Positions 45,617 to 55,015 of a stretch of DNA of 64,000 bases are shown here, piece by piece. The translations under genes were made by a program, and so were the position numbers. The notes under the pieces are model-generated. The model was given only the letters and a program-made list of their open reading frames with translations, did no database searches and was not told where the DNA came from. The stretch is from contig CBDBZO010000004.1 in assembly GCA_965213595.1 (NCBI GenBank), forward strand, positions 186,001 to 250,000, read 5' to 3'. The DNA comes from JBCCFC01 sp965213595 (GTDB lineage Bacteria > Chloroflexota > Anaerolineae > Caldilineales > Caldilineaceae). How positions within the stretch are numbered: position 1 is the stretch's first letter; every line of letters begins with the position of its first letter.

Positions 45617-45660
45617 GCATCCTCAGATGCGAACGGCTCCAGGAACAATCGATGTAAATC
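45606..45660. repeat. Cassette-type repeat, third diverged copy
   Basis: GCGCGGAGTGAGCATCCTCA overlaps the VOC stop codon. The hairpin is GCATC-CTCA-GATGC (45617-45630), differing from the other two copies by paired changes that keep the stem, then GAACGGCTCCAGGAAC. It is followed at 45676-45704 by a lone right arm of the TGTCATTTCGA element. Confidence 0.6.
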
Positions 45661-45675
45661 CGCAGGTTGAGAACA

Positions 45676-45704
45676 GATTTCTCCCTCCATCGAAATGACA
45701 GTTG
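45676..45704. repeat. TGTCATTTCGA element, right arm only, copy 3
   Basis: GATTTCTCCCTCCATCGAAATG followed by ACAGTTG matches the right arms at 5561-5587 and 40076-40101. No left arm is found nearby, so this is a half element just before nuoG. Confidence 0.6.
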
Positions 45705-45728
45705 AACGTTAGAAAAAGGCTTTCCGAA

Positions 45729-48323
45729 ATGGCTGACCAAGTAACCCTAAACATCGACGGCAACGACGTAACCGTCTCCCCCGGCACGCTGGTGCTGGAT
45801 GCGGCGGCGCAGATGGGGATCGAGATTCCCGTCTTCTGCAGCCACCCCAAGCTCGATCCGGTGGCCTGCTGCCGCATGTGCCTCGTGGAAATTGAGGGGC
45901 CGAGAGGGGCGGCGCTGCAAACGGCCTGCTCCGTGCCCGTGCGCGACGGCATGGTCGTGCGCACGGATGCCGAAGTGGTGCGCGAGACGCAGGAGGCGAA
46001 TCTCGCCTTTATCCTGCTCAACCACCCGCTGGACTGCCCGATCTGCGACAAGGGCGGCGAGTGCCCGCTGCAGGAGCAGACCATGCGCTTTGGGCCGGGC
46101 ATCAGCCAGCTGGTGGAGCCCAAGCGCCACAAGAAGAAGCACTACCTGATTTCGGACACCATCGTGCTCGATCAGGAGCGCTGCGTGATCTGCTGGCGCT
46201 GCACCCGCTACCTCGACGAGTGGGAGGACAAGCGACAGCTCGGCCTCTTCGAGCGCGGCGGCGAAACGCTGATCGACATCCAGGACGGCCAGCCCGTCGA
46301 CGCGAAGACGGGCGGCAACATCATCGACATCTGCCCCGTCGGCGCGCTGACGAACCGGGTGGCGCGCTTCTCCTACCGCCCATGGGAAGTCGAGCGCATT
46401 CCCAGCATCGACCCGCACGATTCGACGGGGGCCAACGTGCGCATCGACGTGCGCACGCACCAGATTCGCCGCCTGCTGGGCCGCGAGAACATGGCCGTCA
46501 ACGACATGTGGATTTCGGACAAGACGCGCTTTGCCTACACCTGGACCCACAGCGAGGATCGCCTGAAGCAGCCCTATGTACGCAAAAACGGTCAGCTCGT
46601 CCCCTCCTCGTGGAAGGAAGCGCTCCAGGTCGTGGTCGACAAGCTGAACGCGACCAAAGAGTCGCACGGCGCAAGCGCGATTGGCGCGATCGGCGGCACG
46701 AAGTTGAGCAACGAGAGCAACTACCTGCTCCAGAAGCTGATGCGCACGCTGGTCGGCACCAACAATATCGACCACCGCAACGGGGCCGATGTCGCCGCCC
46801 TGCCGACGGGTCTGCCCGCGATTGTGGACATTATGAAGCCGCAGTACGGCCCCGATCCCAAGGTCGACACCGTGCTCTTCTTTGGCTTCGACCCGGCGGA
46901 GGAAGCGCCCGTGCTCGACCTGCACTTCAAGCGCTCGGCGCGGCGCGCGGGCATGAACCTGATCGTCGCCCACCCGCGCAAAATCGAGGCGACGCGCTAC
47001 GGCGGCCCCTACCTGGGCTATCGACCCGGCGACGAGGTCGCGCTGCTGACCGCGTTGACCGCCGCGGCGGAAGATGGCGATGCGCAGGAGGTGACGGGCG
47101 TCGAGGGCGCGGCGATCAAGCAGGCGGCGCAGTTGCTGGCCGAGAGTGAAAACGCGCTGATTGTCTACGGCCCGATGGTCGCCCAGGGCGAGCGCGGCGA
47201 GGAGGTGCGGCAGGCGCTCGTCAACCTCGCGCTGGCGACGGGGCACGAAGCGGGCCTGGCCTACATGGGGCTGGACGCGAACAGCCAGGGCTGCCGCGAT
47301 ATGGGCGTGCTGCCCAATGCGCTGCCCGGTCACGCGGCTCTAGGTGACGAAGAGTCGCAGCGTCGATTGAAGCGAGCGTGGAATGTCAAAGAGCTGCCGA
47401 GCGAGGCCGGGCTGAGCTACAAGCAGATGCTCGACGGCGCGGGCGGCGACATCAAGGCGCTCTACGTAATGGGCGCGGACCCAGCCAGCGAGCGCGCGGC
47501 GTGGGCCGACAACCTGGACAAGCTTGACCTGCTGGTTGTGCAGGAACTCTTTATGACGGAGACGGCCCAGCGCGCGGATGTCGTGCTGCCCGCCGTGTCG
47601 TGGGCGGAGAGCGACGGCACCTTTACGAACTGCGAGCGTCGCGTGCAGCGTGCGCCCAAGGCCTTTAACGACCCGCACAGCAAGGCCGCGCCGGACTGGA
47701 TGATTCTGGATCACCTGGCGACGCGCATGGGCACGAACTGGCCCTATACCGACCCGCGCGCGGTCACGAAGGAGATTAGCCAAGTCGTGCCGCAGTACGA
47801 GGGCATCACCTGGGAGGCGCTGGGCGACCTCGGCGTACAGTGGGATATAGAAAAGGTAGATTTTCCACTGGAGCGCCGCGAGGTCGAGCCGTCGCCAGCT
47901 CAGGAAGACGCTGCAAACAACGACGACGGGCTGACGCTCCTCACCGGCACGATTTTCTGGGATGGCGGCAACCTGGTCTACAATGAAGAAAAGCTGCACG
48001 GCATCATCGGCAACGCGCACGTGACGCTGCACCCGGACGATGCCGAGCGGCTGGAGCTGGCACAGCACGCGCCTGTCACCGTCAGCAGCCGTTACGGCTC
48101 GCTCGCCCTGGCGCTGAACACCGATCCGCAGGTGCAGCGCGGCACGGCCTGGATTCCCGAAAGCCTGCCCGGCGCGCCTGTTGGCACGCTGCTCAACGGC
48201 GAAGTCGTCGAGCAGGTGATGATTGAGGCGCGCACGGGGGTGGTCACTGTGGAATCGAGCGATGCGCAGATGGACGTGGCGGAAGCGGATGCTGCGGAGC
48301 CGGGGGGCGTGTTAGTTGTGTAA
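45729..48323 (+). CDS. nuoG: NADH-quinone oxidoreductase subunit G
   Basis: This 864-residue peripheral subunit carries electron-transfer clusters. A 2Fe-2S site uses C37, C48, C51 and C67; the His-Cys3 cluster uses H99, C103, C106 and C112; a further 4Fe-4S cluster uses C152, C155, C158 and C202. The rest is a molybdopterin-oxidoreductase-like domain without visible catalytic cofactor ligands, then a C-terminal beta domain. The ATG at 45729 (MADQVTLNIDGNDVTV) is preferred over an upstream TTG lying in repeat sequence. It follows the two cassette genes rather than nuoEF directly. Confidence 0.95.
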   Translation: MADQVTLNIDGNDVTVSPGTLVLDAAAQMGIEIPVFCSHPKLDPVACCRMCLVEIEGPRGAALQTACSVPVRDGMVVRTDAEVVRETQEANLAFILLNHPLDCPICDKGGECPLQEQTMRFGPGISQLVEPKRHKKKHYLISDTIVLDQERCVICWRCTRYLDEWEDKRQLGLFERGGETLIDIQDGQPVDAKTGGNIIDICPVGALTNRVARFSYRPWEVERIPSIDPHDSTGANVRIDVRTHQIRRLLGRENMAVNDMWISDKTRFAYTWTHSEDRLKQPYVRKNGQLVPSSWKEALQVVVDKLNATKESHGASAIGAIGGTKLSNESNYLLQKLMRTLVGTNNIDHRNGADVAALPTGLPAIVDIMKPQYGPDPKVDTVLFFGFDPAEEAPVLDLHFKRSARRAGMNLIVAHPRKIEATRYGGPYLGYRPGDEVALLTALTAAAEDGDAQEVTGVEGAAIKQAAQLLAESENALIVYGPMVAQGERGEEVRQALVNLALATGHEAGLAYMGLDANSQGCRDMGVLPNALPGHAALGDEESQRRLKRAWNVKELPSEAGLSYKQMLDGAGGDIKALYVMGADPASERAAWADNLDKLDLLVVQELFMTETAQRADVVLPAVSWAESDGTFTNCERRVQRAPKAFNDPHSKAAPDWMILDHLATRMGTNWPYTDPRAVTKEISQVVPQYEGITWEALGDLGVQWDIEKVDFPLERREVEPSPAQEDAANNDDGLTLLTGTIFWDGGNLVYNEEKLHGIIGNAHVTLHPDDAERLELAQHAPVTVSSRYGSLALALNTDPQVQRGTAWIPESLPGAPVGTLLNGEVVEQVMIEARTGVVTVESSDAQMDVAEADAAEPGGVLVV

Positions 48324-48843
48324 AACCAAGCTCTCTCCAGTAAAGGGCCTTAATTTGTAGGTTGCGACCGATACCCAATGAATTAGGCATCTGGTTTACG
48401 AAGGCGCTAAAGCGCACTGCTCTATAACGTGCTTCAGCACATTTTGCAAACCAGGTGGCAAATTCATTCGTCGCCGGAGGTGGTCGGCGAGATAACGTAT
48501 CGAAGACGGGTTCGGTACGTCTATCTGTCTCCTGGATGGCAGAGCCAATTCGTTGGTCACGCATGGATTCCCGCCTTCGCGCAATGGCGTTAAGTTAAGG
48601 CCTCCTCGTTCCACGCGGAGCGTGGAATGCGCTGCGGGAGGCTCCGCCTCCCCTCTGCAGGCAGAGCCTCCGGATTGAGTTCCCAGACTCTGCGTGGGAA
48701 CCAGCTTGCTTAACTTAACGCCATTGCGCCTTCGCGGGAATGACAAATTGCAACGGTTCTACGGACTTCAGCCTTCTCGGCTGTTGCATGGGTGCTCTTG
48801 CGTCGTTGTATTTAAATAAAAAAGTCATTACCTGTACTTCTTC
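48324..48843. other. 520-bp gap between nuoG and nuoH filled with repeats
   Basis: It contains a REP-like pair at 48403-48455 (GGCGCTAAAGCGCACT, then GTGCTTCAGCAC), the 152-bp inverted-repeat element at 48578-48729, and GGATTCCCGCCTTCGCGCAAT sequence around its ends. No gene is visible. Confidence 0.6.
48578..48729. repeat. 152-bp element with GCGCAATGGCGTTAA terminal inverted repeats, copy 2
   Basis: CGCGCAATGGCGTTAAGTTA (48578-) and its complement at 48709-48729 match at 21 of 22 positions. Inner stems TTCCACGCGGAGCGTGGAA and GGAGGCTCCGCCTCC are the same as in the copy at 6964-7116. Confidence 0.8.
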
Positions 48844-49830
48844 ATGGACTTTAACTGGCTCAACCAGCTCATCTTCCCCATCATCCGCGCGATTGTCCTG
48901 ATCTTCGTGCTGCTGACCAGCTTCGCCTACCTCACGTGGTTTGAGCGGCGGCTGCTGGCGCGTTTTCAGGTGCGCCAGGGGCCCAATCGTGCCGGACCAG
49001 CCGGGCTTTTACAGCCGCTGGCCGATGCGGTCAAGGCTGCATTTAAGGAAGAGGTGATCCCGAATCACGTCGACAAGCCGATCTACCTGCTCGGCCCGGC
49101 GCTGGCGCTGATCCCGGCGCTTGTCGTCTGGGCGGTGATTCCGATTGCCCACGACGTGCCCGCGGTTGCCGATGTCAACATTGGCTTTTTGTGGATTCTG
49201 GCCGTCACGGGCGTCGAGAGCTATGGCATTATCCTAGCCGGGTGGAGCAGCAACAACAACTACTCGCTGCTGGGTGCGCTGCGCTCCGCCGCGCAGATGA
49301 TCTCGTATGAGCTGCCGCTGGGCTTATTCCTGGTTAGCGTGCTGATTCTGGCCGGCGGCTTTAGCCTGGTCGATCTGGTGGAGGTGCCGCGGGCGTGGTG
49401 GGAGTGGCTGTGGCTGTGGGCCATGTTCCCCTTCTTCTTTATCTGCATTCTGGCCGAAACCAATCGCGCCCCTTTCGACCTGCCGGAGACGGAGAACGAA
49501 CTGATCGCGGGCTTCCAGACGGAGTACGGCGGCATCAAGTTTTCGTTGTTCTTCATGGCCGAATACATCAACATGATTACGACCAGCACGATCATGGCGA
49601 CGTTGTTCTTCGGCGGCTGGCGCGGCCCCTTCGCCACGGCGATTCCAATTCTCGGCCCGTTCTACCTCGCCATCAAGGTGATTCTGCTGCTCTTCCTCTT
49701 CATCTGGGTGCGCGCCAGCGTCAGCCGCCCGCGCTATGATCAGCTGATGGGCTTTACGTGGAAATTCTTGTTGCCGCTCTCGCTGGGCTACATGATCATC
49801 ACGGCGATTTTGGCGGTGTTGTTTAAGTAG
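48844..49830 (+). CDS. nuoH: NADH-quinone oxidoreductase subunit H (complete operon)
   Basis: This 328-residue membrane subunit is of standard length, with eight helices, RQGPNRAGPAGLLQPLADAVK, the charged loop FDLPETENELIAGFQTEYGG and a closing VSRPRYDQLMGFTWKFLLPL. It forms the quinone chamber with NuoB and NuoD. It resumes the operon after the repeat-filled gap and is followed by a toxin-antitoxin pair before nuoI. Confidence 0.95.
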   Translation: MDFNWLNQLIFPIIRAIVLIFVLLTSFAYLTWFERRLLARFQVRQGPNRAGPAGLLQPLADAVKAAFKEEVIPNHVDKPIYLLGPALALIPALVVWAVIPIAHDVPAVADVNIGFLWILAVTGVESYGIILAGWSSNNNYSLLGALRSAAQMISYELPLGLFLVSVLILAGGFSLVDLVEVPRAWWEWLWLWAMFPFFFICILAETNRAPFDLPETENELIAGFQTEYGGIKFSLFFMAEYINMITTSTIMATLFFGGWRGPFATAIPILGPFYLAIKVILLLFLFIWVRASVSRPRYDQLMGFTWKFLLPLSLGYMIITAILAVLFK

Positions 49831-49847
49831 GACGGGAGTAAATATCA

Positions 49848-50078
49848 ATGGCTTCCACAGCAATTGCGACAATGACTAAGATGATGGAGACTTTGCCGGA
49901 ACCGGCGCAGAGCAAAGCGGTAGAGCATCTTCGGACCTATATTGCGGAGATGGAATCTGAACAGAAGTGGGACAAGCTTTTTAGCCAGACGCAGGATCAA
50001 CTTACAGCCGCTGCCCGCCAGGCGCGAAAAGAAATTGCTGAAGGCAAAGCGAAACCGATGGATTTTGACCGTCTATGA
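49848..50078 (+). CDS. Antitoxin of a RelE/ParE-type module
   Basis: This 76-residue protein is helical and acidic, with the pattern KWDKLFSQTQDQLTAAARQARKEIAEGKAKPMDFD seen in antitoxins that precede RelE/ParE-fold toxins. It should wrap the toxin with its C-terminal half; no clear DNA-binding fold is visible. GGGAG precedes the ATG. Its stop overlaps the toxin start (ATGA), the usual arrangement for translational coupling. The pair lies 17 bp after nuoH. Confidence 0.78.
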   Translation: MASTAIATMTKMMETLPEPAQSKAVEHLRTYIAEMESEQKWDKLFSQTQDQLTAAARQARKEIAEGKAKPMDFDRL

Positions 50079-50338
50079 ACTCGGCTACGTTGCCATCGTT
50101 TTGGGAATCGTACCGTTTGCTGGATGAGCAGACGCGGCGTCGAGCGCAGCGTGCCTACCGACTTTGGGCAGACAACCCCTTTCATCCGTCGCTGCATTTA
50201 AAGTGCATCAACAGCCAGGAAAACATTTGGTCCGCACGAGTATCGCTGGCAATTCGTGCGGTTGGGGTTATGGATGGCGACACGGTAACGTGGTTCTGGA
50301 TAGGAAATCACGACGATTACGAACGTTTCTTTGGCTAA
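50075..50338 (+). CDS. RelE/ParE-type toxin
   Basis: This 87-residue protein has the compact RelE/ParE fold signature: FWESYRLLDEQTRRRAQRAYRLWADNPFHPSLHLK, then SARVSLAIRAVGVMDGDTV and a final WFWIGNHDDYERF. RelE-like members cut mRNA on the ribosome and ParE-like ones poison gyrase; which applies here cannot be told. It overlaps the antitoxin by 4 bp and lies 78 bp before nuoI. Confidence 0.82.
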   Translation: MNSATLPSFWESYRLLDEQTRRRAQRAYRLWADNPFHPSLHLKCINSQENIWSARVSLAIRAVGVMDGDTVTWFWIGNHDDYERFFG

Positions 50339-50416
50339 CATCTTTGGCTCTTTTTTAGTGAAAACAAAACGAGTTGTTTGGCGATTTGGTTCGCCAGAAT
50401 TAGACGAAAGTAAATC

Positions 50417-50887
50417 ATGGCATTCAACAACTTCTTCAAAGGCGCGCGCGAAATCGGACGCTCGATGGGCGTGACGCTCAAGCACCTGCGCGAGGAGCCG
50501 GTCACCACCCAATACCCGGATCAGCCGGTTCCGGTTTACCCGCGTTTCCGCGGCAAGCACGAGCTGCGCCGCTACGAAAATGGGCTGGAGCGCTGCATCG
50601 GCTGCGCGCTCTGCGAAGCGGCCTGCCCGACCGAGGCGATCTACGTCGGCGCGGCGGAGAACGACCCCGCCAACCCCAACTCGCCGGGCGAGCGCTACGC
50701 CGAAACCTACGAAATCAACCTGCTGCGCTGCGTCTTCTGCGGCGACTGCGAAGAGGCCTGCCCGACCGAGGCCATTGTGCTCGGCCACGAATTTGCGATG
50801 GCCAGCTTCGAGCGCAAGGACTTCATCCTGACCAAGCAAAAGCTGCTCAACCCTGAGCCGTCGAGCGTGGTGATTCGGCCCGAATAA
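50417..50887 (+). CDS. nuoI: NADH-quinone oxidoreductase subunit I
   Basis: This 156-residue peripheral subunit has two 4Fe-4S ferredoxin motifs, C60-C63-C66-C70 (CIGCALCEAACP) and C105-C108-C111-C115 (CVFCGDCEEACP), which pass electrons towards NuoB. The N-terminal amphipathic helix anchors it to NuoH. Length is normal. It is the only nuoI in the window; the minus-strand cluster has a repeat in the corresponding position between nuoH and nuoJ. Confidence 0.95.
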   Translation: MAFNNFFKGAREIGRSMGVTLKHLREEPVTTQYPDQPVPVYPRFRGKHELRRYENGLERCIGCALCEAACPTEAIYVGAAENDPANPNSPGERYAETYEINLLRCVFCGDCEEACPTEAIVLGHEFAMASFERKDFILTKQKLLNPEPSSVVIRPE

Positions 50888-50939
50888 GAAATAAGCAGTA
50901 AGAGGTAGGCCTGTTGCTTATTTCTTATTGCTTACTGCC
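50884..50939. repeat. AAGAAATAAGCAGTAAG inverted repeat between nuoI and nuoJ
   Basis: AAGAAATAAGCAGTAAGAGG and GCTTATTTCTTATTGCTTAC form the arms around a 7-bp centre. A similar AATAAGCAATAAGCAG string is embedded in the glycosyltransferase gene at about 14960. Confidence 0.6.
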
Positions 50940-50952
50940 ATTTCTATAGCCT

Positions 50953-51519
50953 ATGCTCTCCCTAATTTTCTTCATTCTCATCGGCTCGATCTGCTTCGCC
51001 GCCGCCGTCGGCGTCGTCACGGCGCGGCAGCCGGTGCACAGCGCGCTCTTCCTGCTCGCCAATTTTGCGACGCTGGCCGTGCTCTACATCACGCTGGAGG
51101 CGCAATTTTTAGCCGCGGCGCAGATCATCATCTACGCCGGCGGCATCGTCATCCTGATTCTGTTCGTGATCATGCTGATTGGCTACGACGACAGCCCAAC
51201 GCGGGCGGGCTACCGCTCGTGGACGCCGCTGGTCGGGCTGGCGCTGGGGTTTGTGCTGGTCGGCAGCATTTCGGCGAGCTTGGTCAACAGCTTTGCCGGG
51301 ACGGAGCCGAACGTGCTGACGCTGGAGGGCGGCATTCCCGAAGCGGTGGGCGTAGTGCTCTTTACGCGCTACGTGCTGCCGCTGGAGCTGGCCGCGGTGC
51401 TGCTGCTGGTGGCGCTGCTCGGCGCGCTGCTGCTGGCCCGCCGCCCGGTCGAGGACGAGGAGCCGGAGACGATTGATGCGGGCGAGGCGATTCAGCCGAT
51501 TTCGTCAACGTCATCCTAA
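50953..51519 (+). CDS. nuoJ: NADH-quinone oxidoreductase subunit J (complete operon)
   Basis: This 188-residue five-helix subunit has the key helix FLAAAQIIIYAGGIVILILFVIML and a closing acidic tail (VEDEEPETIDAGEAIQ). It is placed between nuoI and nuoK as expected. The start at 50953 (MLSLIFFILIGSICFAAAVG) fits the family. It is only distantly similar to the minus-strand NuoJ. Confidence 0.93.
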   Translation: MLSLIFFILIGSICFAAAVGVVTARQPVHSALFLLANFATLAVLYITLEAQFLAAAQIIIYAGGIVILILFVIMLIGYDDSPTRAGYRSWTPLVGLALGFVLVGSISASLVNSFAGTEPNVLTLEGGIPEAVGVVLFTRYVLPLELAAVLLLVALLGALLLARRPVEDEEPETIDAGEAIQPISSTSS

Positions 51520-51545
51520 CAGCAGGCAATAAATTTTCCAGATAG

Positions 51546-51626
51546 CGAACCGCAGATAAACGCGGATGAGCGCAGATTTTAGAAATGTGTCTTCATCCGC
51601 GTTTATCTGCGTCCATCTGCGGTTCC
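51546..51626. repeat. CGCAGATAAACGCGGATGA inverted-repeat element
   Basis: CGAACCGCAGATAAACGCGG (51546-) faces TTTATCTGCGTCCATCTGCGG (51602-) around an 11-bp centre. It is a subfamily of the GCGGAT elements with no gene inside. It fills most of the 202-bp gap between nuoJ and nuoK. Confidence 0.7.
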
Positions 51627-51721
51627 TTCTCTAATTTTGATTCCACAGCAGCTTGGCATCTTTATCCGAAAAGTGGTACGCTGATTCTGTCAACAACGCG
51701 CGCAATTATCCGAGCAATTTT

Positions 51722-52024
51722 ATGGTTCCCACCAGCTATTATCTCATCCTCAGCGCCCTGATCTTCTCGACGGGCGCGGTCGGCGTACTCTCGCGGCGCA
51801 GCGCGCTGATCATCTTTATGTGCGTCGAGATGATGCTCAACAGCGTCAACCTCACGCTGATTGCACTGAGCCGTCAGTGGGGCAATCTCAACGGCCAGAT
51901 TTTCGTCTTCATGATCATGGCCGTCGCCGCCGCCGAAGTCGCTGTCGGGCTGGCGATTCTGATCCAGCACACCCGCCGCACGGATACGACCAATATCGAT
52001 GAGATCGACTTGTTGAAATGGTAA
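51722..52024 (+). CDS. nuoK: NADH-quinone oxidoreductase subunit K (complete operon)
   Basis: This 100-residue three-helix subunit has the conserved glutamates in FMCVEMMLNSVNLTLIA and MAVAAAEVAVGLAIL. The ATG at 51722 (MVPTSYYLILSALIFSTG) is chosen over an upstream in-frame start because of family length. No strong ribosome site is seen. It is followed by a C-rich palindromic element, then nuoL. Confidence 0.93.
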   Translation: MVPTSYYLILSALIFSTGAVGVLSRRSALIIFMCVEMMLNSVNLTLIALSRQWGNLNGQIFVFMIMAVAAAEVAVGLAILIQHTRRTDTTNIDEIDLLKW

Positions 52025-52031
52025 CGTCTTA

Positions 52032-52128
52032 ACCCCTTCTTGCCCTCCCGAAATTGGGGAGGGGACAGTCGCTTCGTCAACGAAGAATCGGCTCCTCCCC
52101 CATGATGGGGGAGGTTGGGAGGGGGTTC
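52032..52128. repeat. CTCCCCC/GGGGGAG palindromic element, copy 3
   Basis: Stems CCCTCCCGAAATTGGGGAGG and CTCCTCCCCCATGATGGGGGAG are joined by ACAGTCGCTTCGTCAACGAAG, itself a stem. It occupies the gap between nuoK and nuoL and contributes false coding sequence upstream of nuoL. Confidence 0.7.
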
Positions 52129-52158
52129 TTGATAGCCACAACCCTAAGCACTGATTCC

Positions 52159-54048
<1,890 letters not shown>

Positions 54049-54051
54049 GCA

Positions 54052-54493
54052 ATGCGTGAAGAGACTTTTGCTTGGCTTGATCAAGCACGGCATATTTATT
54101 TGTCGCCGAGCGCAATTTTGAAGCCGAGCTGTATGACGTTGTTTTAGTTTATTGTCAACAAGCGGTTGAGAAGGGGCTGAAAGCTCTACACATTGAGCAG
54201 AAACACGAGCTTGCACCGCGCACGACTCGATTCAGAAGTTGATCGAGTTGGTTGAACTGCACGAACAGACGTCGTCTGCACTTCACGAACTTGAGGATTA
54301 TTACATTCGATTGCGCTACCCGGAAGACAGAGCAACCGTTGCACCATACGTCGGCGTGGGAAGAGAAGAATCGCAATATGGGCTTGAATTAGCTCGAGAA
54401 GCATTCGAGGTAATCGAAAGCGAGTTAGTCAAAGATGCTGCTAAATCTGAATCATCCGAATCTAACGAGACAAGCCAAAGCGGTGCTAAATAA
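54052..54493 (+). pseudogene. hepT: HEPN (HepT-like) gene with two single-base frameshifts
   Basis: Translation starts MREETFAWLDQARH at 54052, then shifts frame near 54094 and again near 54224. Adding one base at each point restores a continuous HEPN protein of about 147 residues: DLFVAERNFEAELYDV, CQQAVEKGLKALHIEQ, APRTHSIQKLIELV, LEDYYIRLRYPE. As read, only a 255-bp C-terminal part remains open. HEPN partners of MNT nucleotidyltransferases act as toxins or RNases, so loss may be selected or may be sequencing error. It overlaps the MNT gene and begins 3 bp after nuoL. Confidence 0.8.
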
Positions 54494-54854
54494 GCTGGAC
54501 GAGCAATTTGGTTGCCGAATAAAGGAACTATACGAACCAAGCTGCATCATTCTTTTTGGCTCTTATACAACCGGCGAGCAAGATGAATGGAGCGATATCG
54601 ACTTAATCATCGTGTCTAATGAATTTGAACGGGTCAAGTGGTTGCGCCGACGCTCGACTTTTTTGCGAGAAGTTGGCTTCTGGGGTTCGGGGCTCCACGT
54701 TGACCCCCACTGCAAGACCGTCGCCGAATTTAACCGCAGCGCCTGGATGATTACCATTACGCGCGAGGCGGTGCGCACCGGCATCCCGCTGCTCGACCGG
54801 GATAACCTATACGCCGATGCGGTGCAGGCGGATTTGATTCCGGCGTATGTCTAA
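54435..54854 (+). CDS. mntA: MNT-type minimal nucleotidyltransferase (antitoxin partner of HEPN)
   Basis: This 139-residue protein has the nucleotidyltransferase signature GS-x10-DxD (GSYTTGEQDEWSDIDL), followed by IIVSNEFERVKWLRRR. Such proteins AMPylate and silence a HEPN partner toxin in MNT/HEPN modules. The gene overlaps the end of the damaged HEPN gene by 59 bp in another frame, the normal order for one class of these pairs. It lies in the nuoL-nuoM gap. If the HEPN gene is truly broken, this antitoxin is a leftover. Confidence 0.85.
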   Translation: MLLNLNHPNLTRQAKAVLNKLDEQFGCRIKELYEPSCIILFGSYTTGEQDEWSDIDLIIVSNEFERVKWLRRRSTFLREVGFWGSGLHVDPHCKTVAEFNRSAWMITITREAVRTGIPLLDRDNLYADAVQADLIPAYV

Positions 54855-54857
54855 CTT

Positions 54858-55000
54858 TTTCAACGCAGAGGCGCAAGGGCGCAAAGAGAAGCAGGTATGC
54901 CACCGCTTCTGCGTCTTAACTGTGGCTACAAGGAAAGGTAGTCCCTGTCCAACCAACTCGCCCACGAACAATCACCCTTGCGCCTTTGCGTTAAACTCTT
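54858..55000. repeat. GCGCAAGGGCGCAAAG inverted repeat between mntA and nuoM
   Basis: AACGCAGAGGCGCAAGGGCG (54862-) faces CCCTTGCGCCTTTGCGTTAA (54975-) across about 80 bp that include GCTTCTGCGTC. It fills the gap before nuoM. A half copy is at about 40117-40140. Confidence 0.65.
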
Positions 55001-55015
55001 AAGTTACCGATTGCA

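Noticed and set aside
44657..45660. CRISPR array or attC integron
   Set aside because: There are only three repeats, spaced by whole genes, with no short equal spacers, no cas gene and no integrase; the cassette resemblance is kept only as a hypothesis.
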